Below are positions 54,594 to 62,554 of a DNA stretch of 64,000 bases, piece by piece (within the stretch, counting starts at the first letter, position 1; every line of letters begins with the position of its first letter). A model generated the notes under the pieces. It saw only the letters and a list, made by a program, of their open reading frames with translations, made no database searches and had not been told where the DNA came from. The position numbers were made by a program, and so were the translations under genes. The stretch comes from Paenibacillus shirakamiensis (GTDB taxonomy: Bacteria > Bacillota > Bacilli > Paenibacillales > Paenibacillaceae), in the NCBI RefSeq assembly GCF_017874255.1, contig NZ_JAGGLD010000001.1, positions 62,001 to 126,000 on the forward strand, in the 5' to 3' direction.

Positions 54594-54632
54594 GGGAGTT
54601 CGTAATGAGAGTTCGTAATGAGAGTTCGTAAT
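54594..54632. repeat. tandem repeat, 3 copies of a 13-bp unit
   Basis: GAGAGTTCGTAAT twice, preceded by GGGAGTTCGTAAT. It lies in the 473-bp gene-free spacer between the SCP2 and FadH-like genes. Confidence 0.9.
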
Positions 54633-54784
54633 GTAACTTCGCAGTAGAATCGTTGTTACGCTGTGTCATATTCATCTCTTCTTTTGTAACTCCTTTTTTT
54701 CTGATTTGTATATTTACAATTTTGTAAAAAATGGTTACACATTGGGGAGCCAACTTTGTTTAAATCCTTTTAGGTGTCTTCAAC

Positions 54785-54824
54785 TAAATTCTTTTAAATT
54801 CTCTTAAATTCTTTTAAATTATTT
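54785..54824. repeat. tandem repeat, 4 copies of a 10-bp AT-rich unit
   Basis: Variants of TAAATTCTTT in direct tandem, 30 bp downstream of the FadH-like gene's stop. The remainder of 54441-54854 shows no gene. Confidence 0.85.
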
Positions 54825-54854
54825 TAAAATTGTATTGTAGGTTATCGGAACCGT

Positions 54855-55721
54855 TTAAGATGATGTTTTAGGTTTGCGAGTTAAGTCTGCAAGGACGTCC
54901 CACTGCTTGTCCGTAACCTGACGAAGATCATTGAACTGTCCTGCGCCTTGAAGCCACTCTCCCCCATCAATCGTAACAACTTCTCCATTGATATAAGATG
55001 CATAATCCGAGATTAAAAAAGCACATAAATTTGCTAGTTCCTCAGGGCTTCCCACCCGTCCAAGAGGTACGCGGTTCACCATTTGTTCTTCTAGTTCGGG
55101 GGTTGGCGATAGCCTAGACCATGCCCCTTCGGTAGGAAAAGGACCCGGGGCTACAGCTACTTGTCGGATGCCGTATTTGGCCCACTCTACTGCAAGGGAG
55201 CGCGTGAGGGACAATACGCCAGCTTTGGCTGCCGCGGAAGGAGCTACAAATCCCGAACCCGTGGAAGCATAGGTTGTCACAACGTTCAGCATCGTGCCCC
55301 CCCTCCCCTGTTCGATCCATCTTTTGCCTACCTCAAGTGTTGTATAGAACGTGCCATGGAGCACAATATTTAGAACGGAGTCAACGGCACGCGGAGATAG
55401 ACGTTCAGTCGGACTGATAAAATTACCTGCGGCATTGTTAATCAGAATATCAATACGTCCAAAGTGATCCTCCGCGGCAGTGACGAGCGCCTCTACTTGC
55501 GCTGGATCGCGAACATCACAGCCTTTGTAGAAAACCTTATTGTAACCGTTTGCAATAAAAGCTTCACAAGTGTCTTGTAACACTTCTGTTCGGCGCCCGG
55601 CAATAGCTAGGGAAGCACCTAGAGCAAGGAAATGTTCGCCCATCGCGCGGCCTAGGCCTGTTCCGCCACCTGTGATTAGAATCACCTTATCTTTCAAAAG
55701 TTCGTTATTGAAAGGTCCCAA
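54855..55721 (-). CDS. fadH: short-chain dehydrogenase, 2,4-dienoyl-CoA reductase-like (FadH/YkuF type)
   Basis: A 288-residue NADPH-dependent SDR with TGGGTGLGRAMGEHF (about 17-31) and NNAAGNFISPTERLS. The usual YxxxK tyrosine is replaced (SAAAKAG keeps only the lysine), as in 2,4-dienoyl-CoA reductases rather than in classical SDRs. The gene is next to the fad island, fitting degradation of unsaturated fatty acids. The start is TTG 55721 behind AGAGGAAA. No FadR box was seen upstream. Confidence 0.85.
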   Translation of the reverse strand: MGPFNNELLKDKVILITGGGTGLGRAMGEHFLALGASLAIAGRRTEVLQDTCEAFIANGYNKVFYKGCDVRDPAQVEALVTAAEDHFGRIDILINNAAGNFISPTERLSPRAVDSVLNIVLHGTFYTTLEVGKRWIEQGRGGTMLNVVTTYASTGSGFVAPSAAAKAGVLSLTRSLAVEWAKYGIRQVAVAPGPFPTEGAWSRLSPTPELEEQMVNRVPLGRVGSPEELANLCAFLISDYASYINGEVVTIDGGEWLQGAGQFNDLRQVTDKQWDVLADLTRKPKTSS

Positions 55722-55882
55722 TAGGTTTCCTCTTTTCTATTATGATATAGGATATGCATAAGACTCTGAATCTATGCCTATTATAATATATTCCAGAGTC
55801 GTAGATATCAGGCTGATCTATCCGCAAGTCCTATTATTTATTTCCTGTTCATAGACATAGGAATAAAAGGAGCGTGATTCAG

Positions 55883-56239
55883 ATGATAGATTCGCAGCTT
55901 GTACAGAGATATTATGCACTTAAACAACAGCAGAAGGAGATGGAAAGGGAACTCGCAATTTTACGGGAACACATTCTGGCTTTTTACGGAGCGTTAGATG
56001 TAGGTATCGTAGAAGAAGTAGACGGGTATAGGTTAAAAGTGACTTTGCAGCAGCGTAAGGACTATGATGATCTCAAAGTGTATGAGGCGCTCCCTGAAGC
56101 CGGCCTATGGCGGCTATTATCTAAAGTAGACCCTGCAAAAGTCACAAGTCTTCTAAAATTAAATATTTTGAGTGAACATCAGTTAGCGCAGACATTTGCT
56201 GTGCGAACGATTCCCTTAGTGCAAGTAGAGAAGATATAA
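55883..56239 (+). CDS. small coiled-coil protein of unknown function
   Basis: A 118-residue protein with a Gln/Glu/Lys-rich coiled coil (about 5-35, YYALKQQQKEMERELAILRE), then a more globular half. AAAGGAGCG sits 7 bp before ATG 55883, which I prefer to GTG 55874. Codon use matches the neighbours, so it appears real. I recognise no family. It faces the DinB-like gene convergently. Confidence 0.7.
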   Translation: MIDSQLVQRYYALKQQQKEMERELAILREHILAFYGALDVGIVEEVDGYRLKVTLQQRKDYDDLKVYEALPEAGLWRLLSKVDPAKVTSLLKLNILSEHQLAQTFAVRTIPLVQVEKI

Positions 56240-56312
56240 GCCATCATATTATAAAAAGTATTGCCGCGAGTTGGCCGCTTCATCATGGTCATTCCTGAAA
56301 TTTCATGTTTCT

Positions 56313-56762
56313 TTAATCGACGAAAAGAATGTAGTCCAAAGAGATAGGTTCTACTCCTTCTGGACGGAGCCGCAGGTTGATTTGGCCTCGGTGATACTGT
56401 CCGTGAAGCGCCACATGCGTTAGTATATCGCCAATGCTCTTACTGAATTGCTGCTGTTTGCTATTTCTATACGTTATCAACTGATTGAAATCTTTATCCT
56501 CAGTAGCATGTAGATAGCTCCTATAGCCTTGTTCATTCTGTACCACGAGCTGTTCACAGATTATCAAGTTGGCATCGGACCAGATGGGGAGATGGGAGCT
56601 ATCCTTTCCCTGCAATCTAGTAAGCCACACTTGCTCTGAATGCAAGATATGAGCGAACAATCTAATAGTCTCCGCATGAACAGACTCCGCTTGCTGTAAT
56701 GTCTCTAGCACTCTCTGATTTGCCCAGTGCACATGTTCAAACATCTTATGAATCGTACTCAT
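56313..56762 (-). CDS. DinB family protein
   Basis: A 149-residue four-helix-bundle protein. The three metal-binding histidine regions of DinB/YfiT-type proteins are visible: EHVHWANQRVLE, HILHSEQVW and ALHGQYHRGQIN. Such proteins are putative metal-dependent thiol transferases; some Firmicute members use bacillithiol, which fits bshB2 2 kb away, but this is inference. The start ATG 56762 follows TAGGAGGC. Confidence 0.85.
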   Translation of the reverse strand: MSTIHKMFEHVHWANQRVLETLQQAESVHAETIRLFAHILHSEQVWLTRLQGKDSSHLPIWSDANLIICEQLVVQNEQGYRSYLHATEDKDFNQLITYRNSKQQQFSKSIGDILTHVALHGQYHRGQINLRLRPEGVEPISLDYILFVD

Positions 56763-57004
56763 CCATTTGCCTCCTAAAATTTATGATTGTATATAAAGAT
56801 TCGATCCATGCAGAATGAATTCCTTTTTCAGCTTATGGATGGTTCTATTAAAAATGGAAAAAGAAGACAATACCGCTGCTGTAAAGCTCATGCATAGCCA
56901 TGTTCAAGTAATTAATCTGTATACTTATCTTTCCTAAGTCGATAATCATATTGTCAGACCTGCTGAGAGATGAGCACGGTCTGGTCTATAGAGCGATTTT
57001 TTAT

Positions 57005-57053
57005 TTATTAGATAAGCTTTTTTATTTTTATTAGATGAGCTTTTTTAATTTTT
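57005..57053. repeat. two tandem copies of a T-rich unit of about 23 bp
   Basis: TTATTAGATAAGC and TTATTAGATGAGC, each followed by TTTTTTA-rich sequence. This is in the 374-bp spacer 56763-57136, which otherwise holds a CAGACC/GGTCTG hairpin (about 56957-56982) and no gene. Confidence 0.75.
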
Positions 57054-57136
57054 TACTGCACATTAACCAAACTAAACTTCTTTTCTCTGTGTTCAAGTTT
57101 TATAAATTGTCGGAACATGTTGAAGGAGGTCGCTTT

Positions 57137-57454
57137 GTGGTGTCTAATAAAAACTCAACGATCGATGTCTATGATAACCATTTATCCACACCATCGTGTA
57201 ATCATGAGGATGTAATATCCTTTTTGTCTATGTCTCATGTGTATCTTTTGAATAAAAATGAAGTTCTCCTAAATACGGCTTCAGCAGTAGAGACGGCGCT
57301 TATACAGATTGAGCAGGGGAAAGTTACCGAAGGAGTGCGGCTGCTAAAACAACAGGCAGATGCATTACTTTTATTAGCAATTCAGATGAAAGAGTTCGAA
57401 CTGATGACGGTGTCCGAGAGGTTATATGGCCAGATCAAACTGTACGAGTCTTGA
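57137..57454 (+). CDS. small protein of unknown function
   Basis: A 105-residue protein. The start is GTG 57137 (or 57140), behind a textbook AAGGAGGT at 57123-57130; a longer frame from ATG 57035 has no such site and its extra N-terminus is T-rich repeat translation. The first 35 residues are polar and the last 70 form helices (SAVETALIQIEQGKVTEGVRLLKQQADALLLLA). Family not recognised. Spacer repeats surround it. Confidence 0.65.
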   Translation: MVSNKNSTIDVYDNHLSTPSCNHEDVISFLSMSHVYLLNKNEVLLNTASAVETALIQIEQGKVTEGVRLLKQQADALLLLAIQMKEFELMTVSERLYGQIKLYES

Positions 57455-57498
57455 GAACGAAAGTAGCTTGAATTCCGAGCTTAACCATTAAGCTTTTG

Positions 57499-57600
57499 AG
57501 GTGCTTGGGATGCATGAGTTGTAAGAGGTACAGGCGGTGTATGCGGTGCATGAGATACATGCTGTGTAAGAGGTGTATGAGGTACATGTAATGCATGTGA
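57499..57600. repeat. imperfect repeats of about 10 bp, G/T/A-rich
   Basis: Degenerate units of the type GTAAGAGGTGTAT, GCATGAG and GTGTATGCGG recur with a period of about 10. They occupy much of the 348-bp gene-free spacer before yojF. Confidence 0.6.
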
Positions 57601-57802
57601 TTAATTCAAGAAAATCGTAGCGAATTCAGAATACAGATCCTTTTTTAAATCATAGGAGCAGCTCTGTAATTTTAAATTTACGTCTGAATGCAATTGCCGA
57701 TAAAATTAGTAGGTTTTTTTCAACTTGATGTATAATGTGGTATAGTAGTTCAATTAGCTTTGAATCTAGATTGATACCTTAATATTGAGGAGGAGCAGGC
57801 CC

Positions 57803-58150
57803 ATGCAGGTAATTCACAAGGAAGAAGTGCAGCATCGAATCGATTCTTGGCAAGACCAGGATCTTTATGTTCATTTGGAAATGACGATGGGGGCCTATGC
57901 CGCCCATTTTGATAGCAACAAACAGCCTGCCGCGAACTTTCTTACGAACGCTGTCGTTCGTTATTCGCACGGTACTATTGCAGGGGATGGACCATTTTAT
58001 CGCGTCGGCTTGAAGATGGATCATGGCTGGATTTATACCGAGGGCTTAACCGAGTGGGACGAGACGGATGCGGATCAGCTGATTCTAGCGGGGCATGATG
58101 CACAAGGTAAGCTTGTTGTGTCTTTGCAATTGAGCCGGGAACCTTTCTAA
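57803..58150 (+). CDS. yojF: DUF1806 protein, YojF-like
   Basis: A 115-residue DUF1806 family protein. I chose ATG 57803, 6-13 bp after GAGGAGGAGC. In Firmicutes yojF is found directly upstream of the bacillithiol deacetylase gene yojG/bshB2, as here (22-bp gap). Its biochemical role is unknown; an accessory role to the deacetylase is an inference from this linkage. Confidence 0.9.
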   Translation: MQVIHKEEVQHRIDSWQDQDLYVHLEMTMGAYAAHFDSNKQPAANFLTNAVVRYSHGTIAGDGPFYRVGLKMDHGWIYTEGLTEWDETDADQLILAGHDAQGKLVVSLQLSREPF

Positions 58151-58172
58151 ACTTACCAAAGGAGATGAGCAT

Positions 58173-58832
58173 ATGAATCACGATAAAATTTTGGTCATCC
58201 TTCCTCATCCAGATGATGAGGCTTTTGGATTATCAGGTACACTAGCCAAATATATTGAGCAAGGCGCTCAGGTTACTTATGCATGTCTAACTTTGGGTGA
58301 ACGTGGGCGGAACATGGGAATTCCACCCTTTGCCAATCGCGTCACTTTGCCAGCCGTTCGTCAAAAAGAACTGGAAGCTTCCTGCCGAGCTATTGGTATT
58401 CAAGATCTCAGAATGCTGGGATTTCATGACAAGACAATTGAATTCGAAGATCCGAAGGTGCTGGATCAGACGTTACTCGATCTCATTCATGAAATTCAGC
58501 CTACGCTGATCTTCACCTTCTATCCAGGGTATAGCGTTCATCCCGATCATGATGCAACTGGAGCAGCGGTCGTTCGTATTGTGGAAAGACTAGCTGCTTC
58601 GGAACGACCAATCGTGCAGTGCTTGGCCTTCTCCAAGGACACGAAAAAAGATCTGGGCAATCCAGACGTAAGTGTAGATATTAAGGAATTTCTACAAAAC
58701 AAGCTGCAATCCATTCGTGCGCACCGTTCCCAGTTCCAAGCTGCCGAACTGATGGGCAAAGAAGAGATGGCTGAGGCTGAGTTGCTACAGCGCTTCGGAA
58801 CAGAGAAGTTTTATACGTACTCTTGGTCCTAG
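58173..58832 (+). CDS. bshB2: bacillithiol biosynthesis deacetylase BshB2
   Basis: BshB2 removes acetyl from GlcNAc-malate (or bacillithiol S-conjugates). The 219-residue LmbE/PIG-L enzyme has the zinc-binding PHPDDEAFG (about 11-19), HPDHDATG near 125 and FTFYPGYSVHP. The start ATG 58173 follows AAAGGAGATG. It marks the organism as a bacillithiol producer. A bidirectional terminator follows. Confidence 0.93.
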   Translation: MNHDKILVILPHPDDEAFGLSGTLAKYIEQGAQVTYACLTLGERGRNMGIPPFANRVTLPAVRQKELEASCRAIGIQDLRMLGFHDKTIEFEDPKVLDQTLLDLIHEIQPTLIFTFYPGYSVHPDHDATGAAVVRIVERLAASERPIVQCLAFSKDTKKDLGNPDVSVDIKEFLQNKLQSIRAHRSQFQAAELMGKEEMAEAELLQRFGTEKFYTYSWS

Positions 58833-58863
58833 GTCAGTGGCAAGATAGTTAGATAGAAGAGGG

Positions 58864-58893
58864 AAAAGGACGAGCTAATTAGCTCGTCCTTTT
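58864..58893. terminator. bidirectional terminator between bshB2 and CRISPR array 1
   Basis: A perfect palindrome (AAAAGGACGAGCTAA and its complement) with T-runs on both strands. It can end bshB2 transcription rightward and array 1 transcription leftward. Confidence 0.85.
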
Positions 58894-58921
58894 CTTGTTG
58901 TGGGCGCAACTAACCTTACTT

Positions 58922-61273
58922 ATTTCAATCCACGCACCCACACGGAGTGCGACAAAATAAAGCTGACAGCGCAGATGCACGTGGAGATTTCAATCCACGC
59001 ACTCAAACGGAGTGCGACGTTATGTTTGAGCTGCTGCGAGATCCATTCGATATTTCAATCCACGCACTCACACGGAGTGCGACATCATGGATGAGCTTGC
59101 AGAGCGTTCGTCCTTGATTTCAACCCACGCACTCACACGGAGTGCGACTGTTGCCGCATCTTTGGCAGTGGCTGCCGTAGTGATTTCAATCCAGGCACTC
59201 ACATGGAGTGCGACCAAAACCAAGATGCCCGTCACAGAGAGTGGACAGGAATTTCAATCCACGCACTCACATGGAGTGCGACATTCATCGACCGCCTGTA
59301 CCTGTATTCTAGGAGATTTCAATCCACGCACTCACATGGAGTGCGACGAGTAACAAAAAGCGATTGTACTTTTCAGAATGTAATTTCAATCCACGCACTC
59401 ACATGGAGTGCGACTCCGGCCGCGATAAAAAGCTTCATATCCTCTGGGATTTCAATCCACGCACTCACATGGAGTGCGACATCAAGATGTTCTAGAAATC
59501 GTGAGGTCTAAGATATTTCAATCCACGCACTCACATGGAGTGCGACGCAATGCGTATGTGCTATGTGCAAAGGCCAAAAATTTCAATCCACGCACTCACA
59601 TGGAGTGCGACGCTTTCAAACTGTGTTGCAACAAAAGTATACGAAGATTTCAATCCACGCACTCACATGGAGTGCGACGAGGCAGCCTTAGCACGTATGA
59701 ATGGTGAGCTGATTTCAATCCACGCACTCACATTCAGTGCGACGAAAAGGAATGATTGCAGATGACAGACACAGAATTGATTTCAATCCACGCACTCACA
59801 TGGAGTGCGACGCAAAACCGTTGTTGAGGTCAGATACCTGCTTTATTTCAATCCACGGACTCACATGGAGTGCGACTATGCGGATTTATTAACGGAGAGA
59901 TCTATGAAATTAAATTTCAATCCACGCACTCACATGGAGTGCGACGTACATGATGAGGTGATGATAGACGAGCCCAAAGAATTTCAATCCACGCACTCAC
60001 ATGGAGTGCGACAAGGATAGGAAACATCCATCCAAACCAGATGAGAATTTCAATCCACGCACTCACATGGAGTGCGACGATAGTGCCGCAATATAGCAGT
60101 TTAGCTGAGTTAATTTCAATCCACGCACTCACATGGAGTGCGACGTGCCGAGAAAACGGACACTTCCGTGACTACTGATTTCAATCCACGCACTCACATG
60201 GAGTGCGACCGCTGCCGTGACTGTTTCCAGTAAGTCACATGCATATTTCAATCCACGCACTCACATGGAGTGCGACTGGATTAACACGTAAACCGGCGGT
60301 TAAATCAACTGATTTCAATCCACGCACTCACATGGAGTGCGACACAATAGAGGAGTAAAACGCAACGGAGCGTCCGGTATTTCAATCCACGCACTCACAT
60401 GGAGTGCGACTATCTCGATGAGGTGGCCCATCTCGGGAAAGTCGAAATTTCAATCCACGCACTCACATGGAGTGCGACCGAAGGATTACTGGAATATTTC
60501 TCACCCCAGAATAATTTCAATCCACGCACTCACATGGAGTGCGACTTAACTATATCAAGATGTTTAAAGGGCATTCCTGATTTCAATCCACGCACTCACA
60601 TGGAGTGCGACGCTAATCGTTTTGACAACGCCCTCGACAATATTTATTTCAATCCACGCACTCACATGGAGTGCGACAATAATCTGGAAGCTGTTTAGGA
60701 TAAGCGGTTGGTATTTCAATCCACGCACTCACATGGAGTGCGACTATGACTATATTTTTAGATCCTGTTGCCGCTAAGGGCTATTTCAATCCACGCACTC
60801 ACATGGAGTGCGACCCGCTCGATGGATTAAAGTCGCAAGAGGATAATTTTAATCCACGCACTCACATGGAGTGCGACGACATTATGAAACGCAAGAACAA
60901 AGCCAATGTAATTTCAATCCACGCACTCACATGGAGTGCGACAACCTTGTGAGTCTCTATCATCTTGATGATATTATTTCAATCCACGCACTCACATGGA
61001 GTGCGACGGATCTGTATTCGCTATGCCTACGTATCCGTTGATTTCAATCCACGCACTCACATGGAGTGCGACTAACCGGATATCAAGCTGTCTGAAGTCC
61101 TCCGGTGATTTCAATCCACGCACTCACATGGAGTGCGACCGGGCAAGTCGTATCATGCTCTGGAGGATATTATTATTTCAATCCACGCACTCACATGGAG
61201 TGCGACACATAAACACTCTCCTCTACAACCTGGTACTTGATATTTCAATCCACGCACTCACATGGAGTGCGAC
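58922..61273 (-). CRISPR. CRISPR array 1, type I-C-like: 36 repeats, 35 spacers
   Basis: The 32-bp repeat begins ATTTCAATCC and ends GGAGTGCGAC on the plus strand. Its complement (GTCGCACTCC ... GGATTGAAAT) is the type I-C form, with a CGCACTC/GAGTGCG stem and a 5-nt loop, so the array is read leftward. Spacers are 31-38 bp, mostly 33-36. The five leftmost repeats are variants (for example CACGG for CATGG), marking the leader-distal end; other variants lie at 59712 (ATTCAG), 59845 (CGGAC) and 60846 (ATTTTAAT). The last repeat is 61242-61273. No cas gene is nearby. Reading frames across it are artefacts. Confidence 0.98.
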
Positions 61274-61399
61274 AGCGAAATCCCTATTAATTCATCCATA
61301 TAATAGATGAATTAATAGGAAACTTGTAATTTATCGCTATAACTAGTATAGATCAATCCTTGACTTTTGAACAAGCACCCTAATTAATTTAAAATTCGA
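61274..61399 (-). promoter_or_regulatory. candidate leader of CRISPR array 1
   Basis: AT-rich, gene-free DNA at the leader-proximal end of array 1. On the minus strand TTGTTC (61374-61369), an 18-bp spacer and TATACT (61350-61345) form a possible promoter aimed into the array. A 14-bp stem (CCTATTAATTCATC at 61283-61296 with its complement at 61306-61319) lies 9 bp from the first repeat. Confidence 0.45.
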
Positions 61400-61458
61400 C
61401 AAAATATGAGGTGCGAATCTCCTAGGGATTTTATGTGAGCTTAGGGTTCGCACCTCAT
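61400..61458 (-). terminator. sigK terminator
   Basis: On the minus strand ATGAGGTGCGAA pairs with TTCGCACCTCAT (arms 61447-61458 and 61406-61417) and ATTTTG follows. It separates sigK transcripts from the array 1 leader. Confidence 0.75.
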
Positions 61459-61485
61459 TATTTATATTTTTAATTATCAGTAATT

Positions 61486-62184
61486 CTACTTTTTCTTATA
61501 AAATTCATGATACAACTTCATTAATGCTCTCTTCTCAATACGTGATACATAACTCCGACTTATGCCTAATTCTTTTGCAATTTCTCGTTGCGTTCGCTCT
61601 TCGCCACCTTGTTCCAGTCCAAATCGTCCACGGATGACCTCTTGCTCCCGCTCGTCGAGAATGTCAAGATTTTGGTAGATTTTGCTCTTCTCCATTTTGA
61701 GTTGTACATGTTCGGCTACGTCATCTGCTTCGCTACCCAAAATATCAATTAATGTAATCTCATTCCCTTCCTTATCCGTACCGATAGGATCATGAAGAGA
61801 GACATCTTTACGTGTCTTTTTCAAGGAACGTAAGTGCATCAAAATTTCATTTTCAATACAGCGTGCCGCGAAAGTAGCAAGTTTGGTGCCTTTTCCAAGA
61901 CGGAAACTCTCAATGGCTTTGATTAAGCCAATCGTCCCTATAGAGATTAGATCCTCCAGATCCTCGCCGGTATTGTCGAACTTCTTCACAATGTGAGCCA
62001 CAAGCCGTAGATTATGCTCAATTAACAAATTTCGACTGACGGGGTCTCCTTCTGCCATACGGAGGAGATGTTTGGTTTCCTCTTCCTCGGTAAGAGGTTG
62101 GGGGAATGCATTGTTTTTGACATACGATACGAGTAGTGTGAGCTGCTTAATGAACAGGGCAATTGCGGTAAATAATCCGGGCAA
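61486..62184 (-). CDS. sigK: RNA polymerase sporulation sigma factor pro-sigma-K
   Basis: SigK directs late mother-cell transcription in sporulation. With TTG 62184 (GGAGGTG upstream) the protein is 232 residues. It starts with a hydrophobic pro-sequence of about 20 residues, cleaved before [11 protein letters not shown], then region 2 ([23 protein letters not shown]) and region 4 ([26 protein letters not shown]). ATG 62235 is in frame but lies within the predicted promoter. The gene is continuous, not split by a skin-like element. CRISPR arrays lie on both sides. Confidence 0.95.
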   Translation of the reverse strand: MPGLFTAIALFIKQLTLLVSYVKNNAFPQPLTEEEETKHLLRMAEGDPVSRNLLIEHNLRLVAHIVKKFDNTGEDLEDLISIGTIGLIKAIESFRLGKGTKLATFAARCIENEILMHLRSLKKTRKDVSLHDPIGTDKEGNEITLIDILGSEADDVAEHVQLKMEKSKIYQNLDILDEREQEVIRGRFGLEQGGEERTQREIAKELGISRSYVSRIEKRALMKLYHEFYKKK

Positions 62185-62233
62185 TGGTGCCACCTCCTGC
62201 AGAATGCATGCAACCTGGCTTTGCGGTCTGTTC

Positions 62234-62260
62234 ATTGTATGTAGGCCGTCGCCTAGAAGT
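62234..62260 (-). promoter_or_regulatory. sigK promoter, sigma-E/sigma-K type
   Basis: On the minus strand CATACAAT (62241-62234) is a mother-cell sigma -10. An AC 17 bp upstream (62260-62259) fits the short sigma-K -35; a good sigma-E -35 is not obvious. It lies about 50 bp before the TTG start, fitting sigma-K autoregulation. Confidence 0.6.
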
Positions 62261-62352
62261 GCATGTACGCTGCAAAGTAACTTTGATGATTTAAATCCGT
62301 TTTTTTATGACATCGAATGAAGACCCCGATCATTAAGATTAGAAGGAACATC

Positions 62353-62386
62353 TAAAAAAAAGGCATCCTGTATGTACAGGACGACT
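62353..62386 (-). terminator. minus-strand terminator at the distal end of CRISPR array 2
   Basis: On the minus strand TCCTGT pairs with ACAGGA (62366-62381), extended by GTCG/TGCC-type pairing, followed by eight T. It would stop leftward array 2 transcripts before sigK. The rest of 62261-62500 shows no gene. Confidence 0.65.
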
Positions 62387-62554
62387 TGAGAAAAATAATT
62401 GTACTGTAAAGCAGAATTTAAAGATTTCTAAGAGATCAAGGAATAATGTGGAGATCCAAGGTTAGTGAACTTAATAGAGACTATATCTAATTGAAATCAG
62501 ATATTTGCAAGGAGTGCGATTGAGGACCTGTATATGCGGTTACATCATGAAAAA

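Noticed and set aside
58900..61310. Many reading frames on both strands across CRISPR array 1 with recurring peptides such as FNPRTHMECD, ISIHALTWSAT or VSAWIEI
   Set aside because: These are translations of the 32-bp repeat plus spacers near 34 bp, a well-known source of spurious proteins. None has a ribosome site or family features.
61486..62184. sigK as a cargo gene inserted into a single pre-existing CRISPR array
   Set aside because: The two array parts each have an independent decayed end on the left, and no target-site duplication or mobile element is visible beside sigK.
62185..62235. Longer sigK start at ATG 62235
   Set aside because: It overlaps the predicted CATACAAT promoter element and would add 17 residues before the normal pro-sequence.
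62489..62500. ATTGAAAT at the array 2 edge as a tracrRNA-like anti-repeat
   Set aside because: Only 8 bases match the repeat complement, and type I-C systems do not use tracrRNA.
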